Shown piece after piece: positions 35,466 to 45,043 of a stretch of DNA of 50,064 bases (position 1 is its first letter; every line of letters begins with the position of its first letter). Position numbers and translations under genes: made by a program. The DNA is from Cytophagales bacterium (GTDB lineage: Bacteria > Bacteroidota > Bacteroidia > Cytophagales > Cyclobacteriaceae), in contig JAFLBR010000023.1 in NCBI GenBank assembly GCA_017303795.1, positions 1-50,064 of the forward strand, in the 5' to 3' direction. Under the pieces are notes generated by a model, which saw only the letters and a list, made by a program, of their open reading frames with translations, was not told the origin of the DNA and did not search any database.

Positions 35466-38400
35466 ATGCAGTTATCGAAGTTGGAGATCAAGGGATTCAA
35501 GAGTTTTGCCGATAAAATAGTGATCAATTTTGACGAGGGGATTACCGGTATCGTTGGGCCAAACGGCTGTGGAAAGTCAAATGTAGTGGATTCCATCCGC
35601 TGGGTGTTGGGCGAGCAAAAAACCAGTGCGTTACGTTCTGAAAAAATGGAGAACGTAATCTTTAATGGTACCAGCCAACGCGCACCACAACAAATGGCCG
35701 AAGTTTCTCTTACCATCAATAACACCAAAAACATTCTGCCCACAGAATACTCGCAGGTAACCATTACCCGCAGGCTTTACCGCTCGGGCGAAAGTGAGTA
35801 TCTGTTGAACGGAGTGGCTTGCCGTCTGAAAGACATCACCAACTTGTTTCTGGATACGGGTGTAGCTTCTAATAGCTACGCCATTATTGAGTTAGGTATG
35901 GTGGATGATATTCTGAACGACCGCGATAACTCGCGCAGAATGTTGTTTGAAGAAGCTGCCGGAATTTCCAAGTTTAAAAAGCGCAAGAAAGAAACGCTGA
36001 AGAAATTAGAAGATACCGATGCTGACCTGGAGCGTGTGGAAGACTTGCTGTTCGAGATTGAAAAGAACATGAAGAGCTTAGAGAAGCAAGCGCGGCAGAC
36101 AGAACAGTACTACAAAATTAAAGAAGACTATAAAGATAAAAGCATCAACCTGGCCAAGGTGGTGGTGAACAAACAGAAAGACACCCTTACTACGGTACAA
36201 AAACAGATTGAAGTTGAAAGCGACCGCAAGACCAAATTGGCGGCTGAAGTTGCTGAGAAAGAAGCGTTGATTGAAAAATCGAAAGCAGAGTTGATCATTA
36301 AAGAGAAGACGCTTTCTTCGCGCCAGAAATCGATTAACGAATTTGTTTCGAAAATCCGTCAGTACGAAAGTGAGAAACAAATTAAGAACGAGCGCCTACG
36401 CTTTTTGAACGATCGGGTTAACAACCTGAAAGAACAAATTGATCAGGATAAGAAAAGTAACGAACGGGCACGCTTCAGCATTCAGAGTCTGGAAACCGAA
36501 CGCGATTCGGCCAACCAGATTCTGCAAGAAATTTCCGACAAGGTAAATGCACTGAAGACCGATTACGAAGCCCAGAAAGCTTCCACTTATACGTTGCAGG
36601 GCGAAGCCGATGCATTGCGGCAAGTGTATCGCGCCAAGCAGGAAGAATCGTTTCAGTTAAACAAGTCGCTGGAAATTCGGGAGATTCAAATCTCATCGTT
36701 TAAACAAGAACTGGAGCGCACCACATCCGATACATCGCAGCAAAGTGCCAGCATAGCGGAGTTTGAAAAGAAGACTGTAATTCTGAATGAAGAAATTCAA
36801 CAGAAAAATTCATACCTCGAAAAACTAAAACGTGAAGAAGAAGACGTGCGGCAGCGCATTACCTCAACTGAAAAAACAATTGAGATGATTCGCGAGGAGA
36901 TGACGGAAACCGGCCGTAAGTTAGATGCACGACAGAACGAGTTTCAGTTAACAAAATCGTTGGTTGAAAATCTGGAAGGCTTTCCGGAAGCGATTAAGTT
37001 CTTGAAGAAGAATGTGGGCTGGACAAAAAATGCTCCACTCCTATCGGATATTCTGGCTACCAGCGAAGAGTATCGTGTAGCTATTGAAAATTACTTAGAG
37101 CCATTCCTGAATTATTATATAGTAGAGCATGAAGCTGAGGCCTATGAAGCCATCAACATTCTGAGTGATGCCAGCAAGGGTAAAGCAAACTTCTTTATTC
37201 TGGATTCGTTCGAGAAATTCTCGCCTTCTACTGTTCAGATGTACACCAATGCCTTTCCGGCCACGCAGATCATTGAGTTCGATCCGAAGTACAGCAAACT
37301 GATGGCTTACATCTTAGATAAGGTGTATGTATATGAAGGCGATGTGAAGAGCATGCCTGCTGATGAAAACACGTTCATTACCAAAAGTGGTAAAGTAACC
37401 AAACGCAGATTCAGTCTATCGGGTGGTTCGGTTGGTTTGTTTGAAGGTAAGAAGATCGGTCGCGCAAAGAATTTAGAGAAGCTCGACAAAGAGATTAAAG
37501 AACTTACCAAAAAGGTTGAGGAAATTCGTCACTCGCTGGTAGATCGCCAACGCGAACTGGAACGCTTGCGCAACAACACGCTGAAGCAACAGATTGAAGA
37601 AGCACAAAGTGCTATTAAGCTGGTGAACGATGAATACATTTCGGTACGCACCAAGCAAGAGCAATTCTCGAATATGCTGAGCAGTGCGGACTTGCGCAAG
37701 GAAGACATCATTGAGAAAATAGAAACGTTAAGCCAGGAGCTGACTGACCTGAAACCAAAAGCAGAACAGGCACATCTTGAGCTATCGCAGCAAGATGAAA
37801 AACTAAAAGCCATTACTGCCGATTTGAATGTGCAGAATGAATTGCTGAGTAATAAATCTTCTACGTTTAACGAACAAAACATTTCGTTCCACCAGCAGGA
37901 GAATCGGGTGAAGAGTGTGGATCAGGAAATCCGTTTCAAGCAGGAGTCGATGGAGCAAAGCAGTACGCGCATTGGCACCAACACCGAAGATCTGAAGAAA
38001 AACGAAGACGAAATTCGCACCATCATTGAAACCACACAAAGCAATGATGAAGACCTGATTGCCATGTATGCCGAAAAGGATGAAATGGAAAAAGGTTTAG
38101 GCGAAGCGGAGAAAGAATATTACTCCGGCCGTGGTGAGATAGATCAGTTTGAAAAAGACTTGCGCGAAGTACAACATCAGCGCCAGCACATCGACACGCT
38201 GTTGATGGAACTGCAAACCCAGTTGAACGAAAGTAAGCTGCAACTTAACTCGGTGAAAGAACGGTTGAATGTAGAGTTTAACATTGATCTGGATACCGTA
38301 TTGGCCAATGCTTCGCCTGAAGAAGCTGAACAACTTGCTTTGTTTGATGAAGAAAAACTTCGTGCCGATGTAACGAAGATCCGCGAGAAGCTTGACAACA

Positions 38401-39005
38401 TGGGGCCGATTAACCCGATGGCGACGGAAGCTTACACGGAGATTAAACAACGCAACGATTTTATTATTACGCAAAAAGACGACTTGCTGAAAGCGAAGGA
38501 ATCTTTGTTTAGCACAATTAATGAGATTGAAGGTGTGGCCAGCGAAACCTTTATGCAGGCCTTTCAACAGATTAAAGATCATTTTATAACGGTGTTCCGT
38601 TCGTTATTTAGTGAAGGTGATGACTGCGATCTGAAATTAGCTGACCCAACCAAGCCTCTTGAATCGGACATTGATATTATTGCCAAGCCTAAAGGCAAGC
38701 GCCCGTTAACTATCAATCAGCTATCGGGTGGTGAGAAGACGCTAACGGCTACTGCCCTACTCTTCTCTATGTATTTATTGAAGCCAGCACCATTCTGTAT
38801 TTTTGATGAGGTGGACGCGCCATTAGATGATGCCAACATTGACAAGTTCAACAACATTATCCGCACCTTCAGTAAAGACTCGCAGTTTGTTATTGTAACG
38901 CACAACAAACGCACCATGACTACTACCGATGTGATTTATGGTATTACGATGGTTGAGAAAGGAATCTCGCGCGTAGTGCCGGTTGATTTGAGAGAGTTGG
39001 CTTAA
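35466..39005 (+). CDS. smc: Chromosome segregation protein SMC
   Basis: A 1179-residue SMC ATPase, which with ScpA and ScpB compacts and separates chromosomes. Walker A GPNGCGKSN is at residues 31-39 and the SMC Q-loop segment LGEQKTSALRSEKMENVIF follows. Long coiled-coils flank a hinge around residues 515-640 (APLLSDILATSEEYRVAIEN, then the RFSLSGGSVGLFEGKK end). The C-terminal half has the signature LSGGEKTLTATALLF and Walker B CIFDEVDAPLDDANI. Length is normal. It is a monocistronic gene with its own promoter and a strong terminator, and it is the last core gene before the accessory array. Confidence 0.97.
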   Translation: MQLSKLEIKGFKSFADKIVINFDEGITGIVGPNGCGKSNVVDSIRWVLGEQKTSALRSEKMENVIFNGTSQRAPQQMAEVSLTINNTKNILPTEYSQVTITRRLYRSGESEYLLNGVACRLKDITNLFLDTGVASNSYAIIELGMVDDILNDRDNSRRMLFEEAAGISKFKKRKKETLKKLEDTDADLERVEDLLFEIEKNMKSLEKQARQTEQYYKIKEDYKDKSINLAKVVVNKQKDTLTTVQKQIEVESDRKTKLAAEVAEKEALIEKSKAELIIKEKTLSSRQKSINEFVSKIRQYESEKQIKNERLRFLNDRVNNLKEQIDQDKKSNERARFSIQSLETERDSANQILQEISDKVNALKTDYEAQKASTYTLQGEADALRQVYRAKQEESFQLNKSLEIREIQISSFKQELERTTSDTSQQSASIAEFEKKTVILNEEIQQKNSYLEKLKREEEDVRQRITSTEKTIEMIREEMTETGRKLDARQNEFQLTKSLVENLEGFPEAIKFLKKNVGWTKNAPLLSDILATSEEYRVAIENYLEPFLNYYIVEHEAEAYEAINILSDASKGKANFFILDSFEKFSPSTVQMYTNAFPATQIIEFDPKYSKLMAYILDKVYVYEGDVKSMPADENTFITKSGKVTKRRFSLSGGSVGLFEGKKIGRAKNLEKLDKEIKELTKKVEEIRHSLVDRQRELERLRNNTLKQQIEEAQSAIKLVNDEYISVRTKQEQFSNMLSSADLRKEDIIEKIETLSQELTDLKPKAEQAHLELSQQDEKLKAITADLNVQNELLSNKSSTFNEQNISFHQQENRVKSVDQEIRFKQESMEQSSTRIGTNTEDLKKNEDEIRTIIETTQSNDEDLIAMYAEKDEMEKGLGEAEKEYYSGRGEIDQFEKDLREVQHQRQHIDTLLMELQTQLNESKLQLNSVKERLNVEFNIDLDTVLANASPEEAEQLALFDEEKLRADVTKIREKLDNMGPINPMATEAYTEIKQRNDFIITQKDDLLKAKESLFSTINEIEGVASETFMQAFQQIKDHFITVFRSLFSEGDDCDLKLADPTKPLESDIDIIAKPKGKRPLTINQLSGGEKTLTATALLFSMYLLKPAPFCIFDEVDAPLDDANIDKFNNIIRTFSKDSQFVIVTHNKRTMTTTDVIYGITMVEKGISRVVPVDLRELA

Positions 39006-39030
39006 AAGCAATTTCTTGTTTGATAAGGAA

Positions 39031-39057
39031 AAGCCGGGTTCAGCCCGGTTTTTTTTT
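39031..39057 (+). terminator. Intrinsic terminator after smc
   Basis: CCGGG (39034-39038), loop TTCAG, CCCGG (39044-39048), then nine T. A short, GC-rich and very typical rho-independent terminator. Confidence 0.9.
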
Positions 39058-39337
39058 GATATGGCTGCGTGGAGATCCAAACCAGAAACCCATGAGCAAG
39101 TGCAGCCAAAGACTGGACTATGAAAAAAATAATAGCCGCTTATTATTTCTGTATCTAAACGATAACTATACGACCGGGCCATCTCTAAAAACCACACCCT
39201 AAAGGTAAGGCTGACCTTGCCGAAGCCTGTTAATACTTACTTAAAATAGTTACGTTTTGACACGCTCAACGTAAACTGGTTTTAAATTAATGTTTGCAAC
39301 TTTCTATATTTAAAGGTGCAGTTCGCACTTATATACT
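39058..39337. other. Non-coding gap before the recombinase gene
   Basis: No credible gene is seen. There is a small AATAAT...ATTATT palindrome near 39130-39150. An AT-rich stretch at 39270-39320 has TATATTTA just before the recombinase start, a weak match to the -7 element. I found no attC-like arm here and no direct repeat of the array hairpins. Confidence 0.4.
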
Positions 39338-40369
39338 ATGTGGAGAGCCGACCCGATAACGCATAAAGGCGAAAAACGGATTGCCGTTTATTTCGAAAAG
39401 AAACGCGAAGAAATTGATCGTTTTAAAAAACTGTACGATGCCCGGTGGAGCGCAACGCTTAAAGTCTGGCATTTGCCTGACAATGTCGAGAACCGGCAGC
39501 GGTTTAAACTTTCGCCCATCCCCAGCTTATCAGATGAGGCAAGCATCAGCCTGCAAGAATTTGGGCGGTGGTTACGCGCCAAACGCTACAGCCTCAATAC
39601 CCAAAAAACCTACACCGAAGCAATGAAAACATTTTTACTCTATTTAAACAATAAACCATTGCCGGAGGTGGGCAACCGCGATGTGGTGCTCTTTCACGAT
39701 GAGCATATTGTAAAAAATAAGTTATCGGCCTCTTATCAAAATCAAATTATCAACGCCATCAAATTGTTTTTTTCTACCGTACAAAACCGCAAACTAGAAA
39801 TTGAAAGACTAGAGCGGCCGCAACGTGAGCGCAGGCTGCCAAACGTATTAAGCAAGGAAGAAGTGAAACAAATTCTGGAGGCCTCAGTCAATCTAAAGCA
39901 CCGGGCTATGATGGCCATTACCTACGGTTGCGGGCTCAGGCGCAGTGAAGTGCTGAACCTTATCCCAAGCGACATCAACTCAACTCGCGGGATAGTGCTG
40001 ATAAAACAAGCAAAAGGCAAAAAAGACAGGATTGTACCGCTGCCCAACAAACTGCTAGTGATGCTGCGCGAATATTACCAAGCTTATAAACCTAAAACAT
40101 GGTTGTTTGAAGGCCAGAGCGGTGGCCAGTATGACGAGCGCAGTTTGGCCAGTGTATTAAAAAAGGCGGTGGCCAAGGCAGGCATTGCGAAACCCGTTAG
40201 TTTGCATTGGCTGCGGCATAGCTACGCAACCCACTTACTCGAAAACGGTACCGACCTTAGACACATTCAGGAAATTTTAGGCCATAACAGCAGCCGCACA
40301 ACTGAGATTTATACCCATGTTAGTGCTAGTTCGATAACCAGGATCAAAAGCCCATTAGATGATTTTTGA
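39338..40369 (+). CDS. Tyrosine recombinase / integrase
   Basis: A 343-residue site-specific recombinase. The N-terminal 65 residues form a Bacteroidetes-type extension (ARWSATLKVWHLPDN), followed by a SAM-like core-binding domain (70-160) and the catalytic domain. The catalytic set is complete: Arg201 (GCGLRRSEV), Lys226 (AKGKKDR), His290 and Arg293 (HWLRHSYATH), His316 (EILGHNSSRT), and nucleophile Tyr325 (EIYTHV). The spacing between the Lys and the HxLRH box is as in XerC/XerD; the additional domain specific to IntI is absent. Base composition resembles the core genes before it, not the AT-rich array after it. It points into that array and ends 46 bp before the attI-like site. Confidence 0.93.
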   Translation: MWRADPITHKGEKRIAVYFEKKREEIDRFKKLYDARWSATLKVWHLPDNVENRQRFKLSPIPSLSDEASISLQEFGRWLRAKRYSLNTQKTYTEAMKTFLLYLNNKPLPEVGNRDVVLFHDEHIVKNKLSASYQNQIINAIKLFFSTVQNRKLEIERLERPQRERRLPNVLSKEEVKQILEASVNLKHRAMMAITYGCGLRRSEVLNLIPSDINSTRGIVLIKQAKGKKDRIVPLPNKLLVMLREYYQAYKPKTWLFEGQSGGQYDERSLASVLKKAVAKAGIAKPVSLHWLRHSYATHLLENGTDLRHIQEILGHNSSRTTEIYTHVSASSITRIKSPLDDF

Positions 40370-40414
40370 AGGAGAGAATGAGGGTTGCCAGATAGAAGAA
40401 CAAAAAGGGCACAT

Positions 40415-40471
40415 ATACAACAAAATTGGGGGCATTATGGTAATTTTATAGGATATATAAAGAAGTTATGG
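40415..40471 (+). other. Candidate primary recombination site (attI-like)
   Basis: ATACAAC at 40415-40421 and GTTATGG at 40465-40471 have the same form as the ends of the three array hairpins, but only 43 bp lie between them and the long arms are absent. AAAATT (40423-40428) and AATTTT (40442-40447) form a small inner inverted repeat. The bases after the GTT (ATGGGCAAGGCTAAAA) match those after the hairpin at 48598 (GTACGCAATGCTAAAA) at 13 of 16 positions. So a cassette seems to begin here, 96 bp after the recombinase stop. A reduced attC is an alternative. Confidence 0.4.
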
Positions 40472-40496
40472 GCAAGGCTAAAAGACGACAAGAACA

Positions 40497-41759
40497 ATGA
40501 CAGAAAATTACACGATAGACCAAATCAGAGATGAAATAATAAAATTCAAAAATGACCCTGACTTTCAAAAGTTAGAAAATTTTTACTATTCAAAATCATT
40601 CTCTGAAATTTTGGGCGTGAGCAGAAGGGAAATTAGTCATAGTGGATTTCTCGCTTGGCTACTTGGAAACTTGGAAAGCCATAATTTGGGTGAGTTCTCA
40701 ATAAAAAAGTTCTTAGACATTATTTTAAAATTTAGCAATGACAAATTAAAAAGAAGACACAGCGACCTTTTTAATGCATTTGTTACAGAAGATTATTCAA
40801 TCGAAAGATTATTTGTTAAATCAGAGTATGCAATTAAAAATGTTGGTAGGCTTGACATATATATCGAATTGACACTTTTGATAGCAGGAAAAACAAAGAA
40901 CATTAGGTTAGTAATTGAAAACAAAGTTGAAAGCAAAGAGAATAACGACCAAACAAACAGCTACTTCAAATACTTTAATCCAACGCAAAATGATGACAAC
41001 ATTATAATCTATGTTTACTTAACGCCTATTTCAACGCTTGACCTAATAGAACTGACAGAGCCTGAGTGTAACTGTAAAGAGTTTATCCAAATAAACTATC
41101 AGTCAATAGTTGACTATTTAATAGAACCAGCATTAAATCAGAACATTTCAACTCGAACTCAAAATATACTAACTGAATATTTAAAATCTTTAAGCCAACC
41201 TTCCATCAATGAAGAAGCTGACGGACACAAACAAGAATTAATTATGGCACTTGGTAACGAAGAAAGAAAATTATTGTCAAGCTTTTGGGAGAAAAATCAA
41301 AAGTTGATTTTAGCCTCTTTATATGCAATAAGTTCTGACCCTGAACAAGAAAAAGATACAAGGGACAGTATCAGAGAAGCATTAGACAGTTTATCTTCCG
41401 ATAAAGACCGTAGCACCTACAACATAAAATATAACGGAGAAATATTCAGCAGTAATTTCAAAAAATCTGACATTGGACTACAAACAATCAACCTTTTAAA
41501 TGCAAAAGGACTTATTGACGACAACATTATAAAATACCTTAAAAAAGATAAAAGTTGTAGTTTTCTACTTCTTAAGAAAAAAGAAGAATTTACAGAAACA
41601 GAAATAAAATATAGAAAATATCGGACTAATGATTCGCCTGAACTTATTTACAACGGTGAAGAGTTTTATGTTGCTCGAAATTGGGGAATTGGAAATATCC
41701 ACAAACTCATAAATAAATTTACCGACAAATTCCCAGGACTTGAATACGAAACAAATTAA
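40497..41759 (+). CDS. PD-(D/E)XK nuclease superfamily protein (PDDEXK_4-like)
   Basis: A 420-residue protein. The N-terminal half carries a nuclease core: ISHSGFLAWLLGNLESHNLG at residues 47-66, Asp120 in VGRLDIYIEL, Glu141 and Lys143 in RLVIENKVESKENNDQT, and Gln152, the D-ExK-Q order of the PDDEXK_4 group. The C-terminal half (KSDIGLQTINLLNAKGLIDD) is of unknown function. It is the only gene of the first array unit and starts 26 bp after the boundary GTTATGG. Genes of this type are common in defence islands; a role against phage or foreign DNA is likely but unproven. Coding is AT-rich, unlike the core genes. Confidence 0.78.
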   Translation: MTENYTIDQIRDEIIKFKNDPDFQKLENFYYSKSFSEILGVSRREISHSGFLAWLLGNLESHNLGEFSIKKFLDIILKFSNDKLKRRHSDLFNAFVTEDYSIERLFVKSEYAIKNVGRLDIYIELTLLIAGKTKNIRLVIENKVESKENNDQTNSYFKYFNPTQNDDNIIIYVYLTPISTLDLIELTEPECNCKEFIQINYQSIVDYLIEPALNQNISTRTQNILTEYLKSLSQPSINEEADGHKQELIMALGNEERKLLSSFWEKNQKLILASLYAISSDPEQEKDTRDSIREALDSLSSDKDRSTYNIKYNGEIFSSNFKKSDIGLQTINLLNAKGLIDDNIIKYLKKDKSCSFLLLKKKEEFTETEIKYRKYRTNDSPELIYNGEEFYVARNWGIGNIHKLINKFTDKFPGLEYETN

Positions 41760-41780
41760 GAGCGAACAAGGAAGCCCAGC

Positions 41781-41912
41781 CCATAACAGGCGTTTGGCTC
41801 AATGGCGGGTTCAGTGGTTAATTGAACATTCTACCTCGCATCAACTTTTGTGGTGTGTTGACAGTTTTGTGCTCCGAAATCCGCCACTGCGCCAAGCGCC
41901 AAAACGTTAGCA
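41781..41912 (+). repeat. attC-like hairpin site A
   Basis: The left end CATAAC (41782-41787) is followed by the arm GGCGTTTGGCTCAATGGCGG (41789-41808). The right arm CCGCCACTGCGCCAAGCGCC (41881-41900) is its complement at 17 of 20 positions, followed by the right end GTTAGCA (41906-41912). The 72-bp loop contains ATTGAACATT, shared with site B. It ends the unit of the nuclease gene. Confidence 0.7.
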
Positions 41913-41982
41913 CTCACCCTAAAAAACCGATACGACCGACAACAAACGAACAGAAAAATGACAGACAAAATGCCAACCCTTC

Positions 41983-42046
41983 GCAAAATTAAAAGAGCTG
42001 CAAGCCGACACACGAGCCAACGCTTTTGCAGCACATTTAATTTTGC
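41983..42046. repeat. Hairpin H1 upstream of the methyltransferase operon
   Basis: GCAAAATTAAAAGAGCTGCA (from 41983) pairs with TTGCAGCACATTTAATTTTG (from 42026): the 21-bp arms match at 19 positions. The loop and right arm carry GAGCCAACGCTTTTGCAGCA, which resembles hairpin H2 after the operon. Confidence 0.75.
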
Positions 42047-42108
42047 CCAACCGCACCCAAGCCCACCCACCACCCTAACAGCAGACAGTGGTCAACTTAA
42101 CGGCAACT

Positions 42109-42142
42109 TTTGACAATAACCAAATCGTAAATTGTAACTTTG
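42109..42142 (+). promoter_or_regulatory. Promoter for the defence operon
   Basis: TTTG at 42109-42112 and an exact TAnnTTTG element (TAACTTTG, 42135-42142) at 22-bp spacing. The methyltransferase ATG at 42169 lies 27 bp after the element. So the operon brings its own promoter and does not depend on one in the recombinase gene. Confidence 0.65.
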
Positions 42143-42168
42143 ACAGTTTTAAATTAGAAATATAATTA

Positions 42169-43506
42169 ATGAGATTTATAGACTTATTCGCAGGACTTGG
42201 CGGTTTTCATAAAGCACTTCACAAACTTGGACACGAATGTGTTTTTGTTAGTGAACTCGACCCTATTTTGCGAGAAGTTTACACGAAAAACTGGGGCATT
42301 GAAGTACACGGAGACATAAAAAAAATTGTTGACAAAGAAATTGAAACGATACCTGAGCACGACATTTTGTGCGGTGGTTTCCCTTGTCAGCCCTTCTCAA
42401 AAGCAGGCAAACAACTTGGACGAGATGACGACAGAGGAACCTTGTTTGACGAAATTGTAAAAATTCTTGATTTTAGAAAACCAACATTTTTCATACTTGA
42501 GAATGTCCCTTTCATTGCCAAACACGACAATGAAGCAACTTGGGAATTTATGCAAAGTGAATTAGATAGAATTGGTTATAAAGTTGACCATAATATTTAT
42601 TCGCCACAAGACTTTGGAATTCCACAGCATAGAAAAAGAATATTTATTGTAGGTTCAAGAATTGGTTTAGACCATTTCAGTTTTGATGAAGTTGACAAAA
42701 GAAAAACTAATAAAATTGATATTCATAAATTCATTGAAGTAGAACCATCTGACGCAAAAAAACTACCTAAAGCCAATCAAGACTGCATAAAACTTTGGCA
42801 AGAATTTATTTCAAATATTCCAAAAGAGGTAAAACTTCCCGGCTTTCCTATTTGGGGAATGGAGTTTGGAGCAACCTATCCTTTTGAAGACGAATTTCCC
42901 CATTTACTTTCGGCTAATGAACTTTCAAAATACAAAGGAAATTTTGGAATAAGTTTAAAAGGAATGACCAAGGAAGAACAATTGGCAAATCTTCCAAGCT
43001 ATGCAAGAGTTGAAACAAAATTTCCTGACTGGAAACAACGATACATAAAATACAACAGGCAATTTTATAAGGAAAATAAAAGCTATGTTGAAGATGTTGT
43101 AAAACGTATTTCTGAATTACCATCTCAAAGTTGGCAAAAGTTAGAATGGAATGTTGGCGACAACAAACGAAAAATAACGGACTACATTTTACAATTCAGA
43201 GCATCTGGAATACGAATAAAAAAGGCAGATTTTTTTCCGTCATTGGTTTGTACAAATACACAAATACCAATCATTGGTTGGGAGAAAAGATATATAACAA
43301 AAAAAGAAGGTTTAAAACTTCAATCTCTGACTGGCATAAAATTGCCCGAAAGTGAAGGTGCAGCTTTCAAGGCACTTGGCAACGCAGTAAATTCTCATAT
43401 TGTTGAATTAATTGCAAAGCAATTAATAATAAACCCAAACGATTTGCAAAAGGAAACTGCAATAAAATTGAATGGGAATAAAGTAACACAATCCTTAACA
43501 GTATGA
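42169..43506 (+). CDS. DNA (cytosine-5-)-methyltransferase
   Basis: A 445-residue C5-cytosine methyltransferase that transfers a methyl group from SAM to cytosine in a specific DNA site. Motif I is DLFAGLGGFHKAL (5-17). Motif IV is PCQPFSKAG with catalytic Cys73, motif VI is ENV at 111-113, and motif VIII is QHRKRIFIVGS. The C-terminal motif X lies in FKALGNAVNSHIVE. The target-recognition region between VIII and IX is about 190 residues long; its site cannot be read. First gene of a four-gene operon; its last 4 bp overlap the ATPase gene (ATGA). In such operons it should protect host DNA from the linked nuclease activity. Confidence 0.96.
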   Translation: MRFIDLFAGLGGFHKALHKLGHECVFVSELDPILREVYTKNWGIEVHGDIKKIVDKEIETIPEHDILCGGFPCQPFSKAGKQLGRDDDRGTLFDEIVKILDFRKPTFFILENVPFIAKHDNEATWEFMQSELDRIGYKVDHNIYSPQDFGIPQHRKRIFIVGSRIGLDHFSFDEVDKRKTNKIDIHKFIEVEPSDAKKLPKANQDCIKLWQEFISNIPKEVKLPGFPIWGMEFGATYPFEDEFPHLLSANELSKYKGNFGISLKGMTKEEQLANLPSYARVETKFPDWKQRYIKYNRQFYKENKSYVEDVVKRISELPSQSWQKLEWNVGDNKRKITDYILQFRASGIRIKKADFFPSLVCTNTQIPIIGWEKRYITKKEGLKLQSLTGIKLPESEGAAFKALGNAVNSHIVELIAKQLIINPNDLQKETAIKLNGNKVTQSLTV

Positions 43507-45041
43507 GCGAGAACAAAATAAACATAAGGCCAAATGTTTCTATGCTTTCTGTTCTAAAATTTTTAGAATATGAAACTTGGTTTGCTTTAGCGGAATTTGT
43601 AGATAATGCAATTGCAAGTTATTTGAATAACGAAAAAGCACTAAAACAACTTCACGGAGATGATTTTCAATTAGAAGTAATAATCGAAATTAACGACCCT
43701 GAAAACAAAATTACAATTCGTGATAATGCAGGTGGAATTGAACAAGCAAACTATAATAGAGCTTTTAGAGCTGCTGAAATTCCAGCAGATACTTCTGGTC
43801 TTTCTGAGTTTGGAATGGGAATGAAATCTGCTTCTTGTTGGTTTTCCGACTACTGGACTGTAAGAACAAAGGCATTGAATGAAACGGTTGAGAAAACAGT
43901 AAAATTTGATATGAATAAAATCTTTGAGGACAAACTTGAAGAATTAGAATTCACATCAAAAACAACAGATAAAAATCATCATTATACAATTATTGAATTG
44001 CTAAATGTAAACAAGATGCCAAGACGAAAAGGACTTGGAAAAGTAAAATCACATTTAGCAAGTATTTACCGAGAATTTCTTCGGAAAGGAATTTTGAAAT
44101 TAATAGTTGACAATACAGAATTGCAGTTTGCAGAACCAAACATTCTTGTTGCACCAAAATATGATGACCCAAACGGAGAAAAAATAAAATGGAAAAGAGA
44201 AATTAATTTTGGATTAGAAGATGGTTTATCCGTAAAGGGTTTTGTTGGAATTAGAGAAACAGGCTCAACGGCAGAGGCGGGTTTTGCACTTTTTAGAAGA
44301 GGTAGAGTAATTGAAGGAAGTTTTGATAATGGATTTAGACCTGAATTTATATTTGGAGCACCAAATAGTTATCGTTATCAAAGAGTTTTCGGAGAACTTC
44401 ATTTAGAAGGTTTTGATGTTTCATTCACAAAGAAAGGAATACAATGGGATGAAAATCTTGATGTGTTTTTACAATGTTTAAAAGATGAGCTTTCACACGA
44501 TAATTTCCCATTACTAACACAAGCTGAAAAATTCAGGGCAAGGGCAAATGATACTGATTATAGAAATTCAGGTATCAAAGCTTTAAGCCATACAGTTTCA
44601 GACTTTGAGCAGAAAGCACCCGAAGCCATAAAGGAAACTTTTGAAAATCCCATAGTTGAAAGTGATGTTGAAATTGAGTTGCCAAAAACTGAAAAAAGAA
44701 TTTACAAATCATTCAAAGTAAATTTCAATAAAATTAATTGGCTTATTTCAATTGAGCTTTCTTATGACACTTCATTAAATGACTTACTCGAAGTTGGTCC
44801 ACATTTAATAAAAGAACCTTCAACAGAACCTAATGTAAAACAAATTGGAATTCGCCTTTCCCTAACTCACCCATTTATGGTTGAGTATGCAGGAACTGAA
44901 AATGGAAAGATTGAACCAATTCTAAAAATGGCAGCTGCAATGGGTTTAGCAGAAATTATAGCGAAAGAAAGCGGAGCAAAAACCCAAGGAGAAATTCGTA
45001 GAAATTTCAATCAACTAATCACAAAAATCTCTCAAAGTTAG
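43503..45041 (+). CDS. GHKL (MORC/HSP90-like) ATPase
   Basis: A 512-residue protein with an N-terminal GHKL ATPase fold: N-box EFVDNAIAS with Glu31 and Asn35, G1 box DNAGGIEQAN (74-83), and the lid GEFGMGMKSA-like box SEFGMGMKSASCW (101-113). The middle part (FVGIRETGSTAEAGFALFRR, VIEGSFDNG) resembles the S5-like domain that follows the ATPase in MutL and MORC proteins. Bacterial MORC-like ATPases of this kind are known from restriction-modification-type operons and are seen as relatives of eukaryotic MORC proteins. It overlaps the methyltransferase gene by 4 bp and precedes the Z1 gene by 2 bp. It probably clamps or remodels DNA for the nuclease; inferred. Confidence 0.9.
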   Translation: MSENKINIRPNVSMLSVLKFLEYETWFALAEFVDNAIASYLNNEKALKQLHGDDFQLEVIIEINDPENKITIRDNAGGIEQANYNRAFRAAEIPADTSGLSEFGMGMKSASCWFSDYWTVRTKALNETVEKTVKFDMNKIFEDKLEELEFTSKTTDKNHHYTIIELLNVNKMPRRKGLGKVKSHLASIYREFLRKGILKLIVDNTELQFAEPNILVAPKYDDPNGEKIKWKREINFGLEDGLSVKGFVGIRETGSTAEAGFALFRRGRVIEGSFDNGFRPEFIFGAPNSYRYQRVFGELHLEGFDVSFTKKGIQWDENLDVFLQCLKDELSHDNFPLLTQAEKFRARANDTDYRNSGIKALSHTVSDFEQKAPEAIKETFENPIVESDVEIELPKTEKRIYKSFKVNFNKINWLISIELSYDTSLNDLLEVGPHLIKEPSTEPNVKQIGIRLSLTHPFMVEYAGTENGKIEPILKMAAAMGLAEIIAKESGAKTQGEIRRNFNQLITKISQS

Positions 45042-45043
45042 TT

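Noticed and set aside
38097-38582. 161-residue frame opposite smc
   Set aside because: Antisense to a highly conserved SMC coiled-coil; the product is rich in Phe, Leu and Arg as expected from the reverse of Glu/Lys-rich codons.
39338-40369. Canonical integron integrase IntI
   Set aside because: The additional domain between the catalytic Lys region and the HxLRH box is missing, and an N-terminal extension of Bacteroidetes type is present. I call it a tyrosine recombinase and keep the integron link as a hypothesis.
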